Shown here piece after piece: positions 1 to 7,281 of a stretch of 27,322 nt of DNA. The stretch covers positions 1-27,322 of the forward strand of contig DATDCY010000123.1 of the NCBI GenBank assembly GCA_036524115.1, written 5' to 3'. A model generated the notes under the pieces. It made no database searches and was not told the DNA's origin. It saw only the letters and a program-made list of their open reading frames with translations. Within the stretch, counting starts at the first letter, position 1, and each line of letters starts with the position of its first letter. The position numbers were made by a program, and so were the translations under genes. This DNA comes from a bacterium. GTDB taxonomy: Bacteria; JAUVQV01; DATDCY01.

Positions 1-1052
1 CGCCGGACGCGGGCGAGCGCCGCCGCGGCGAGCCGCTCGCCGAGGCGCCGATCCCCGAGCAGCCGACGCAGCGCCGCGGCGAGGGCGGCCGCGTCCTCCA
101 CGGGCGCGAGAAGACCGCTCTCCCCGTCCGCCAGCAGCTCGCGGTTGGCCTCGATGTCGCTGGCGACGGCCGGGCAGCCGGACGCCATCGCCTCGAGCAG
201 GGCGTTCGACATCCCCTCCTCGCGGCTCGGGAGGACGAAGGCCGCCGCGCCCTGCAGCGCGGCCGCGATCTCGGCGCGCGGGCGCGCCCCCCGCAGGTCG
301 AACAGGTCGGCGACGGCGGCCTCGCGCGCCGCGTCTTCGAGGCGCGGCCGCTCCGGCCCGTCGCCGAAGACCGTGATCCGCGCGTCGATTCCCCCGACGC
401 GCAGCAGGCGAATCGCCTCGACGAGCACGCCCAGCCCCTTGCCGGCGACGAGCCGCCCGACGAAGACGATCCCCTCGCGCGGCCCCGGGGCGCCGGGATG
501 GAAGAGCGCGGTGTCGACGGCGTTCGGGATCGTCACGAGCCGCTCCGGGCAGATGCCCGCCGCCAGCAGCTGGCCGCGCAGCTCCCCGCCGAGGGCGACG
601 ACGGCGTCCGCGCGCCGGGCCGCGGCCAGCACGACGGCGTGCGAGCGGCTGGACCGCAGCGTCGCGAGATCGCCGCTGGGACCTGCGCCCGACGCGCGGA
701 TGACGAAGCGCCCACCGCTCAGGCGCGACCAGAGCGCGCCCGCCGGCGTGTGGAAGGCCTGGAGCTGGAAGCCGACCACGGCGCGGTAGTCCCGGCCGCG
801 GCGCAGCAGGGAAGCCAGCGAGGAGCCGAAGTGCGTCGCCGCCCACCAGCCGTGGCGGCGGACGAGCCGGATGCGCCGGTGCACCGGCACGCCCGCGACC
901 GTCTCCTCGCGCGGGAGGCCGGGCAGCGCCGCCGTCAGCACCTCGACCGGCTGACCGCGCTCCGCCAGCGCCGATGCGAGCAGCGCAGCCTGGACTTCGG
1001 CCCCGCCAACCGCGGGGTGGTAGTTCGAGAGCACGAAGAGGACCGGCTTCAT
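1..1052 (-). CDS. GT4-family glycosyltransferase (GT-B fold), 3' end cut off by window edge
   Basis: The minus strand reads open from an ATG at 1052-1050 to the left edge, giving 350 codons with no stop. The N-terminus (MKPVLFVLSNYHPAVGGAEV) has the Gly-Gly-Ala-Glu acceptor-domain motif of GT4 retaining glycosyltransferases. The C-terminal half carries the nucleotide-sugar-binding segment with FVGRLVAGKG and the E-x7-E signature (REEGMSNALLEAMASG). Only the last helix or so should be missing, since the family is usually 360-400 aa. It probably transfers a sugar from an NDP donor to a lipid-linked glycan at the cytoplasmic face of the inner membrane. It is divergent from the radical SAM/AsnB operon but belongs to the same glycan locus by content. 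No convincing Shine-Dalgarno precedes the ATG. Donor and acceptor cannot be told from sequence. Confidence 0.9.
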   Translation of the reverse strand, partial: MKPVLFVLSNYHPAVGGAEVQAALLASALAERGQPVEVLTAALPGLPREETVAGVPVHRRIRLVRRHGWWAATHFGSSLASLLRRGRDYRAVVGFQLQAFHTPAGALWSRLSGGRFVIRASGAGPSGDLATLRSSRSHAVVLAAARRADAVVALGGELRGQLLAAGICPERLVTIPNAVDTALFHPGAPGPREGIVFVGRLVAGKGLGVLVEAIRLLRVGGIDARITVFGDGPERPRLEDAAREAAVADLFDLRGARPRAEIAAALQGAAAFVLPSREEGMSNALLEAMASGCPAVASDIEANRELLADGESGLLAPVEDAAALAAALRRLLGDRRLGERLAAAALARVR

Positions 1053-1078
1053 CGCGAGGACATAATGCCCGGCCTTTG

Positions 1079-1141
1079 CCCGAAATGGGGACAGATTTAT
1101 TTTCGCTGTGGCAGCGAAAATAAATCTGTCCCCATTTCGGG
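1079..1141. repeat. Perfect 30-bp inverted repeat (REP/MITE-like hairpin)
   Basis: Arms 1079-1108 and 1112-1141 are exact reverse complements separated by a 3-nt loop (TGG). Each arm contains the core AATGGGGACAGATTTATTTT, which is AT-rich against its very GC-rich surroundings. The element lies between divergently transcribed genes, so it does not terminate either one. Hairpins with a GGGGACAGATTTATTTT core are, from memory, widespread repeats in environmental proteobacteria and often lie near Y1-type (REP-associated) transposases; that link is recollection and was not searched. No transposase is present in this window. Confidence 0.85.
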
Positions 1142-1186
1142 GTGCCCGGGGTGATCTTTGCCAAGATTTCGTGTATTTTCACGCGG

Positions 1187-2140
1187 ATGGGGATCGCCGA
1201 CGAGAAGACCTTCCACGCCCAGCGCGAACAGGGTCGCCTTGCCGACGCCGGCGCCTTCCCCAAGGTGGTCCTGCTCGACACCTGCTCCTACTGCAACCTG
1301 CGCTGCTCGATGTGCGTGCACCGCGCGATGACCCGCCCCAAGGGCTTCATGGCCTGGCCGCTCTTCACGAAGCTCGTCGACGAGATCGCCGCCCAGCGCC
1401 CGGACGCGCGCGTCTGGATGGTCTTCTTCGGCGAGGCGCTCATCCGCAACCGCGTGGCGCCGACGATCTTCGACATGATCGCCCACGCGAAGGGCAAGGG
1501 CCTCGCCGACGTCGTGATGAACACCAACGGCGCGCTGCTGAACGAGGCGGCGGCGCGCGGCCTCGTCCGCGCCGGGCTGGACGCGCTCTACGTCGGCATC
1601 GATGCGGCGACGCCGCAGACCTACGCGCGGGTGCGCGTCGGCGCGGACCACGCGACGACCGTCGCCAACGTGCTGCGCCTGCTGGAGATCAAGCGCGAGC
1701 TGGGCGCCGCGCGCCCCGCGGTCTTCGTGCAGTTCGTCGAGATGGACGACAACCGCGGCGAGAAGGAGGCCTTCGTCGACTTCTGGCGGCGGCACGACGT
1801 CACCGTGAAGATCCGCCCCAAGGTGAGCTGGGCCGGGCAGATCGAGGCGCCGAACCTCGTGCTCGGCAACGAGGAGCGCTGGCCCTGCCACTGGGCGATG
1901 CAGACGATGTCGGTCGCGCACGACGGGCGGGTCGTGACCTGCCCGGTGGACCTGGACGCCCGGTTCGTCGCCGGGGACGTCACGCGCGAGACGCTCACGT
2001 CGGTCTGGAACGGGAAGCTGCGCGAGCTGCGCGTGCTGCACCTGGCGCACCGCTTCACGGATCTGCCGCCGGTCTGCCGCGACTGCCGCGACTGGCAGTC
2101 GGCGCGCGCGGACTACCACGTCGCCGCGGAGAAGCCGTAA
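1187..2140 (+). CDS. Radical SAM/SPASM protein of glycan cluster
   Basis: This 317-aa protein has the radical SAM cluster C36-x3-C40-x2-C43, with one extra Cys at 33, followed by a GGE-like motif degenerated to FFGEAL. A C-terminal SPASM-type set, C234, C252, C297 and C300, probably binds one auxiliary [4Fe-4S] cluster. The family uses SAM to make a 5'-deoxyadenosyl radical; the substrate is unknown. Seven bp separate it from asnB, so the two are almost certainly co-transcribed. Its SPASM cysteine spacing is identical to that in the GNAT-radical SAM protein two genes on, so they look like paralogues. ATG 1187 was chosen because the conserved region starts right after it; an in-frame GTG at 1142 would begin at the edge of the inverted repeat. 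Neither start has a strong Shine-Dalgarno. Confidence 0.87.
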   Translation: MGIADEKTFHAQREQGRLADAGAFPKVVLLDTCSYCNLRCSMCVHRAMTRPKGFMAWPLFTKLVDEIAAQRPDARVWMVFFGEALIRNRVAPTIFDMIAHAKGKGLADVVMNTNGALLNEAAARGLVRAGLDALYVGIDAATPQTYARVRVGADHATTVANVLRLLEIKRELGAARPAVFVQFVEMDDNRGEKEAFVDFWRRHDVTVKIRPKVSWAGQIEAPNLVLGNEERWPCHWAMQTMSVAHDGRVVTCPVDLDARFVAGDVTRETLTSVWNGKLRELRVLHLAHRFTDLPPVCRDCRDWQSARADYHVAAEKP

Positions 2141-2147
2141 GGGCGGC

Positions 2148-4025
2148 ATGTGCGGGATCTGCGGTTTCACCGGCCCGGCGGACCGCGAGACCCTCGGGCG
2201 CATGGCCGGGCGGCTGCGCCACCGCGGCCCGGACGAGGACGGCTTCTTCGCCGACGGGCGCGTGAACCTCGGCATCCGGCGCTTGAGCATCGTGGACCTC
2301 GAGACCGGGCACCAGCCGCTGGCGAACGAGGACGGCTCGGTGCGCCTGGTCTTCAACGGCGAGATCTACAACGCGCCGGAGCTGCGGCCGGAGCTGGAGG
2401 CGCGCGGGCACCGCTTCGTCACCGACCACTCCGACGGGGAGGTGGCCCTGCACCTCTACGAGGAGCGCGGCGAGGCCTTCGCCCACGCGCTCAACGGCAT
2501 GTTCGCGATCGCCCTCTGGGACGCGGCCCGCGGCCGCCTGTTGCTGGTGCGCGACCGCATGGGCGTCAAGCCGCTTTTTTTCGCCGAGGTCCCCGGCGGG
2601 CTGCTCTTCGGCTCGGAGATCAAGGCGCTGCTCGCGCACCCCGCCTGCCCGCGCGAGCTGGACCGCGAGGCGATCTGGCATTACTTCAGCTTCAAGAACG
2701 TCCCGTCGCCGCGCACCGCGTACCGCGGCATCTCGGCGCTGCGGCCCGGCGAGTCGCTCTCGTGGACGTCCGCCGGCGGCGCGGTGCGCGAGCGCTGGTG
2801 GCGCCTCGTCTTTCGCGAGGATGAAGCCGTCGACAAGGCGGCAGCCGGCGAGCGCATCCGCTGGCTGATCGACGACGCGACGCGCCTGCGAATGCTCAGC
2901 GACGTGCCGATCGGGGCGTACCTGAGCGGCGGCGTGGACTCCAGCGCTGTGGTCGCCGCCATGGCGCGGCGCTCCACGGGGCCCGTGCTGACCTTCACGC
3001 TCGGCTACGAGGACGAGCTGGCGCACAAGGAGGCCGACCTTTTTCACGCGCGGCGCGTCGCGGCCGCCTTCGGCACCGAGCACCACGAGCACATCCTCTC
3101 GCGCGACGAGGTGGTCGCGGGGATCGATGGCGTCATCCGCGCGTTCGACCAGCCGTTCTCCGGGACCGTCTCGACCTACTTCCTCTCGGGGCTCATCGCG
3201 CGGCACGTCAAGGTCGCGCTCTCGGGCGACGGCGCCGACGAGCTGTTCGGCAGCTACCTCTCGCACCGGCTGGCGCGGCCGCTGGCCTGGTGCGCGCGGC
3301 GGCGGGCCGGACTCGGCGGCGACGAGGCGGGCGACGGCGGACCCGACGCGCTGTCCGCCAGTGACCGCCAGCGCTGGGAGCAGCTCTGCGCCGAGACCGG
3401 CGGCGACGAGACGGCGTGGCGCACGCGCCTGCTGCTCTTCTCGGAGCAGGAGAAGCGCGAGCTGCTCACCCCCGCGTTCACGGACGGCCTCGCCGGCGCC
3501 GACAGCGGCCGGCTGATCGCCGAGCAGTTCGCCGCCGACTCGGCGCGCGGGCCGCTCAACCGCGTGCTCGAGGCGGAGTGGAACACGCAGCTGCCCGACC
3601 AGGTGCTGGCCTTCGTCGACTTCCTCTCGATGGCGCACTCGGTGGAGATCCGCTCGCCCTTCCTCGACTGGCGCCTCGTCGAGTTCGCCGCCACGCTCCC
3701 GGACCGCGTCAAGATCCGCCGCGGCGTCGTCAAGGCGATCCTCAAGGAGGCGCTCGCGCCGGTGCTGCCGGGCGAGGTGCTGGCGCGCCCCAAGGAGGGG
3801 TTCGTGCTGCCGGTGCTCGACTGGCTCCCCGGCTCGCTGCACCCGTACGCCGCCGCGACGCTCGCGCCGGAGCGCACCGGCGCGCACGGTTTCCTCGCGC
3901 CGGGGCGCGTCGCGCACTACCTGGCGGCCTGTCGCACCGGAGATCGCGGCGCGGCGGCGAAGGTCTGGAACCTGATGATGTTCCAGCTCTGGTGGGAGAA
4001 CTGCTTCCGGGAGGGCGCGGCGTGA
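2148..4025 (+). CDS. asnB: Glutamine-dependent asparagine synthetase-like amidotransferase (AsnB family)
   Basis: This 625-aa protein starts MCGICGF, so Cys2 is exposed as the class II glutaminase nucleophile after Met removal. The N-terminal Ntn amidotransferase domain spans about residues 1-210. The synthetase domain carries the PP-loop YLSGGVDSSAV at 258-268 and the downstream GDGADELFG motif. Glutamine-derived ammonia is transferred to an adenylated carboxylate. Within glycan clusters such proteins are often presumed to amidate a sugar carboxylate (for example a uronic acid) rather than make free asparagine; that role is inferred from context. The stop overlaps the GTG of the next gene (GTGA). 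A run of seven T residues (2575-2581) sits in the coding sequence. A second AsnB lies at 17549. Confidence 0.93.
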   Translation: MCGICGFTGPADRETLGRMAGRLRHRGPDEDGFFADGRVNLGIRRLSIVDLETGHQPLANEDGSVRLVFNGEIYNAPELRPELEARGHRFVTDHSDGEVALHLYEERGEAFAHALNGMFAIALWDAARGRLLLVRDRMGVKPLFFAEVPGGLLFGSEIKALLAHPACPRELDREAIWHYFSFKNVPSPRTAYRGISALRPGESLSWTSAGGAVRERWWRLVFREDEAVDKAAAGERIRWLIDDATRLRMLSDVPIGAYLSGGVDSSAVVAAMARRSTGPVLTFTLGYEDELAHKEADLFHARRVAAAFGTEHHEHILSRDEVVAGIDGVIRAFDQPFSGTVSTYFLSGLIARHVKVALSGDGADELFGSYLSHRLARPLAWCARRRAGLGGDEAGDGGPDALSASDRQRWEQLCAETGGDETAWRTRLLLFSEQEKRELLTPAFTDGLAGADSGRLIAEQFAADSARGPLNRVLEAEWNTQLPDQVLAFVDFLSMAHSVEIRSPFLDWRLVEFAATLPDRVKIRRGVVKAILKEALAPVLPGEVLARPKEGFVLPVLDWLPGSLHPYAAATLAPERTGAHGFLAPGRVAHYLAACRTGDRGAAAKVWNLMMFQLWWENCFREGAA

Positions 4026-5503
4026 GCGAGATCGTCGACCTGCGGGACGCCCCCGAGCTGCTCGAGGGGTACGTGGCGCTGCGCAACCGGCACGCGGAGC
4101 TGCTGCTTACCGAGCCGGTCACCGCGGAGGAGACGCGCCGCTGGCTCGCGGAGTCGCCCGTGCAGGTGCGCCTGCTGCGCGAGGGTGGCCGCGTTCTCGG
4201 GGCGGCGGTGCTCTACCCGCAGCGTGGCGCCGAGGTCGCGGTCTTCGTCGACGAGCCGGGGCACGGGACGGGGCCGGCGCTCCTCCTGGCGATCGAGGAA
4301 GCCTCGCGCGGGCTGGGCGCGACGGAGATCCGGGCGGTGGTGCGCTATGACAACCTCCGCGCGCGGCGGGCTTTCCTCAAGGCCGGTTTCGAGGACGCAG
4401 GCGGCTTCACGCGCCTCTACCGCGGCGCCGAAGTGACCCTGAACGCCTACCGCAAGACGCTGGGGGCGCCCCCCGCGCCCGGCGGCGCCGTCCACACGGA
4501 GGAGGCCTACGGCCTGCGCCCCGAGGCCGCCGCCTTCCCGATGATGTGCGTCATCGCCTTCGTCTACGTCTGCAACGCGCGCTGCCCGAGCTGCCCCTAC
4601 ACCAACTCCGACATCCGCGCCTCCTATCGCGACATGCCGCTGATGAAGCCGGAGACGTTCCGGATCATCGCCGACCAGTGCGGGCCGCACGGGGCCTGGA
4701 TCCGGGTCTCGGGCGGCGGCGAGCCGCTGCTGCACCCGGACGCCCTCGAGCTGTTCGAGTACGCCACACGCGCCGGCGCGAAGGTCGGCCTCATCACCAA
4801 CGGCTCGCGCCTCGACGCGGAGGCGGCGCGGCGGCTGCTGGAAGCCGGCGTGGACATGGTCGAGTTCAGCGTCGACGCCGCCGACCCGGAGACCTACGGC
4901 CGCGTGCGCCCGGGCCTGGACTGGGCGACGCTGCTGGCCAACGTCGAGCGCCTCGTCGCCGAGCGCGACCGGCTGCGGGCGCCGACGAAGATCATCGCCA
5001 GCGGCGTCAACCAGGTGGGCGTCGACATCGACGCGGTGGCGCGCTTCTGGGAGCGGCGGGTCGACATCTTCCAGCGGCGCAAGTTCCTCACCTGGGGGAT
5101 CAACGACCCGTCGCGCTCGGCCGATCCGGCGCCGTACCTGCCGCCGGAGCAGCGCGTACCCTGTCCCTTCATCTTCGAGCGGCTGAACATCGACTCGCGC
5201 GGGACGGTCATGGTCTGCGGCTTCGACATCGCCGGGCGCACCGACCTGGGCAACGTGCACAAGGCGCCGATCGCGGAGATCTGGCACGGCGAGGGCTTCG
5301 AGCGCTACCGGCGGCTGCACCTTCAGCGGCGCGGCCACGAGATCGAGCTGTGCCGCGACTGCCCGGACTGGCAGTACCGCTCGTGGCGGCACAACTACTG
5401 GAAGATCGTCCGCACGGCGGAGGAGCGCCGCCGCGGGAAGGCGGACGCGCTCGGCCTCCAGGACATCGAGGGCTCCCCGGCGGAAGCCCCGCCGGAGAAG
5501 TGA
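4022..5503 (+). CDS. GNAT acetyltransferase-radical SAM/SPASM fusion protein
   Basis: This 493-aa protein starts at GTG 4022, overlapping the asnB stop by 4 bp. Residues 1 to about 145 form a GNAT-like domain: a beta strand with AVFVDEPGHGTGPALL, matching the acetyl-CoA pyrophosphate loop, then the YDNLRARRAFLKAGFE segment typical of the GNAT C-terminal half. A short Pro/Gly linker leads to a radical SAM domain with C184-x3-C188-x2-C191 and the GGGEPLLHP motif. SPASM-type cysteines follow at 381, 399, 444 and 447, spaced exactly as in the upstream radical SAM protein. The fusion suggests that acylation and radical modification act on one intermediate, perhaps an amino sugar; this is inference. 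The next gene again overlaps by 4 bp (GTGA). No stop codon or frameshift interrupts the two domains. Confidence 0.88.
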   Translation: MSEIVDLRDAPELLEGYVALRNRHAELLLTEPVTAEETRRWLAESPVQVRLLREGGRVLGAAVLYPQRGAEVAVFVDEPGHGTGPALLLAIEEASRGLGATEIRAVVRYDNLRARRAFLKAGFEDAGGFTRLYRGAEVTLNAYRKTLGAPPAPGGAVHTEEAYGLRPEAAAFPMMCVIAFVYVCNARCPSCPYTNSDIRASYRDMPLMKPETFRIIADQCGPHGAWIRVSGGGEPLLHPDALELFEYATRAGAKVGLITNGSRLDAEAARRLLEAGVDMVEFSVDAADPETYGRVRPGLDWATLLANVERLVAERDRLRAPTKIIASGVNQVGVDIDAVARFWERRVDIFQRRKFLTWGINDPSRSADPAPYLPPEQRVPCPFIFERLNIDSRGTVMVCGFDIAGRTDLGNVHKAPIAEIWHGEGFERYRRLHLQRRGHEIELCRDCPDWQYRSWRHNYWKIVRTAEERRRGKADALGLQDIEGSPAEAPPEK

Positions 5504-6225
5504 GGGCGCGGCCGGTGCGCGTCGGCATCCTCCAGCCCGGCTACCTCCCGTGGCTCGGCTTCTTCGAGCAGCTCGAGCGCGTCGACCGCTTCGTGATCTA
5601 CGACGATGTGCAGTACGACAAGGGCGGCTGGCGCAACCGCAACCGCGTCAAGACGGCGCAGGGGGTGCGCTGGCTGACGGTGCCGGTGCGCGTCTCGCTC
5701 GAGCGGCCGCCGCTCGTCGCCGACGTCGAGATCGACAACCGCACGGACTGGCGGCGCAAGCATCTCGAAACCCTGCGCCAGGCCTACGCGAGAGCGCCGT
5801 TTGCGGATCGCTACCTCCCGCTCTTCGAGGAGGCCTACACGCGCGAGTGGCGCCTGCTCGTCGACCTCGACCTGCACTTCATCGCCGTCATCGCCGCGGC
5901 GCTCGGGATCGACGCGGCGAAGATCGTGCGCTCCTCCGCGCTCGGCCTCGGCGGCTGGCGCGAGGAGCGCCTGCTCGCCATCTGCGCCAGTCTCGGCGCC
6001 GACCGATTCTACGAGGGCGCCGCCGGACGGGACTACATCGGCGTCGCGCGCTTCGCGGCGGCCGGGGTGCGCGTCGAGTTCCAGGACTACCACCACCCCG
6101 TCTACCCGCAGCTGCACGGGGCGTTCGTCTCGCACCTGTCCGCGGTCGACCTGCTCTTCAACTGCGGGGAGAAGAGCCGGCGCATCCTGCTCGGGGAGCA
6201 GAAAGGAGCGGCAACCAACGCATGA
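5500..6225 (+). CDS. WbqC-like family protein
   Basis: This 241-aa protein has the hallmark N-terminus GILQPGYLPWLGFFEQ, followed by FVIYDDVQYDKGGWRNRNR and WLTVPV, which define the WbqC-like family found in O-antigen clusters. The biochemical role of the family is not firmly established to my knowledge; association with amino-sugar tailoring has been proposed from gene context. GTG 5500 overlaps the previous stop (GTGA), which favours it over the GTG at 5515. The next gene's ATG overlaps its stop (ATGA). It sits directly after the GNAT-radical SAM fusion and before the NDP-sugar dehydratase, suggesting a place in sugar nucleotide or lipid-linked sugar modification. It is soluble, with no membrane segment visible. 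Confidence 0.88.
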   Translation: MRARPVRVGILQPGYLPWLGFFEQLERVDRFVIYDDVQYDKGGWRNRNRVKTAQGVRWLTVPVRVSLERPPLVADVEIDNRTDWRRKHLETLRQAYARAPFADRYLPLFEEAYTREWRLLVDLDLHFIAVIAAALGIDAAKIVRSSALGLGGWREERLLAICASLGADRFYEGAAGRDYIGVARFAAAGVRVEFQDYHHPVYPQLHGAFVSHLSAVDLLFNCGEKSRRILLGEQKGAATNA

Positions 6226-7262
6226 ACGGCAAGACCGTCCTCGTCACCGGCGGCGCCGGCTTCATCGGCGGCACCTTCGTCCGCCACCTCTACGCGGCCT
6301 ACCCGGAGTGCCGGATCATCGTGCTCGACGCGCTGACCTACGCCGGGAGCATCGACAACCTCCCGGTCGACATCTGCGCGGAGAGCGAGGGGAGGCTCGT
6401 CTTCTGGTACGGCAACGTCACGAACGCGGAGCTGGTCGACACGCTGGTCTCGCAGGCCGACGCCGTCGTGCACTTCGCGGCCGAGACCCACGTCACGCGC
6501 TCGATCTACGACAACCACCAGTTCTTCCAGACCGACATCATGGGGACGCAGGTGGTCACCAACGCCGTGCTCAAGCACCGCGCGACCGTCGAGCGCTTCG
6601 TCCACGTCTCGACCTCGGAGGTCTACGGCACCGCCCGCGCTTCGCGCATGGGCGAGGAACACCCCCTGATGCCGATGAGCCCCTACGCCTCGGCCAAGGC
6701 CGGCGCCGACCGCCTCGTCTACTCCTACTGCGCCACCTACGACCTGCCGGCGGTGATCGTGCGGCCGTTCAACAACTACGGCCCGGCGCAGCACCTCGAG
6801 AAGGCGGTGCCGCGGTTCATCACCTCCTGCATCCTCGGCGAGCCGATCCGGCTGCACGGCAACGGCAGCGCGGCGCGCGACTACGTCCATGCCGACGACA
6901 CCTGCCGGGCGCTGGACGCGATCCTGCACGCGCCCCTGGCGAAGGTCCGGGGCGAGGTCTTCAACGTCGCCTCCGGCGAGGACCGCAGCATGTTCTCGAT
7001 CGCGGAGGACGTGGTGCGCATCATGGGGGCGGACCGCTCGCTCATCACCTTCGTCGGCGACCGCCCGGGGCAGGTCTTCCGGCATACCGGCGACACCGCG
7101 AAGATCCGCGCAGCGCTCGGCTGGAGCCCGCGGGTCGACTGGGAGGTGGGGCTGCGGCAGACTGTCGACTGGTACCGGGGGCACCGCCCCTGGTGGGAGA
7201 AGCAGCTCTGGATGCGCACCGTGCCGATCATCACGGCGCGCGGGACGCGGGAGCTGCATTGA
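6222..7262 (+). CDS. Extended SDR NDP-sugar 4,6-dehydratase/epimerase
   Basis: This 346-aa protein has the NAD-binding TGGAGFIGG at residues 9-17, the catalytic Tyr155-x3-Lys159 pair in SPYASAKAGADR, and substrate-binding features such as RPFNNYGP. The active-site loop reads STSEVYG (T131-S132-E133) rather than the STDEVYG of RmlB. It therefore resembles LegB-type or other NDP-sugar dehydratases, or decarboxylases, more than dTDP-glucose 4,6-dehydratase. It probably makes the 4-keto sugar nucleotide that the DegT-type aminotransferase at 9843 would aminate. The start ATG overlaps the WbqC-like stop (ATGA) and has GAAAGGAG upstream within the previous gene. The exact sugar cannot be read from sequence. 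Confidence 0.9.
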   Translation: MNGKTVLVTGGAGFIGGTFVRHLYAAYPECRIIVLDALTYAGSIDNLPVDICAESEGRLVFWYGNVTNAELVDTLVSQADAVVHFAAETHVTRSIYDNHQFFQTDIMGTQVVTNAVLKHRATVERFVHVSTSEVYGTARASRMGEEHPLMPMSPYASAKAGADRLVYSYCATYDLPAVIVRPFNNYGPAQHLEKAVPRFITSCILGEPIRLHGNGSAARDYVHADDTCRALDAILHAPLAKVRGEVFNVASGEDRSMFSIAEDVVRIMGADRSLITFVGDRPGQVFRHTGDTAKIRAALGWSPRVDWEVGLRQTVDWYRGHRPWWEKQLWMRTVPIITARGTRELH

Positions 7263-7281
7263 GCGGCCGGCGGGGGGTGCC

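Noticed and set aside
1079-1141. The perfect inverted repeat as an intrinsic terminator
   Set aside because: Genes on both sides point away from it, so no transcript should end there, and no T-tract follows the stem.
1174-1179. TATTTT as a -10 box for the radical SAM operon
   Set aside because: It would put the start at the ATG itself and there is no -35 at 16-18 nt.
4022-5503. GNAT and radical SAM parts as two separate genes joined by error
   Set aside because: The frame is continuous, there is no stop or ribosome site at the junction, and both overlaps with neighbours (GTGA) fit one gene.
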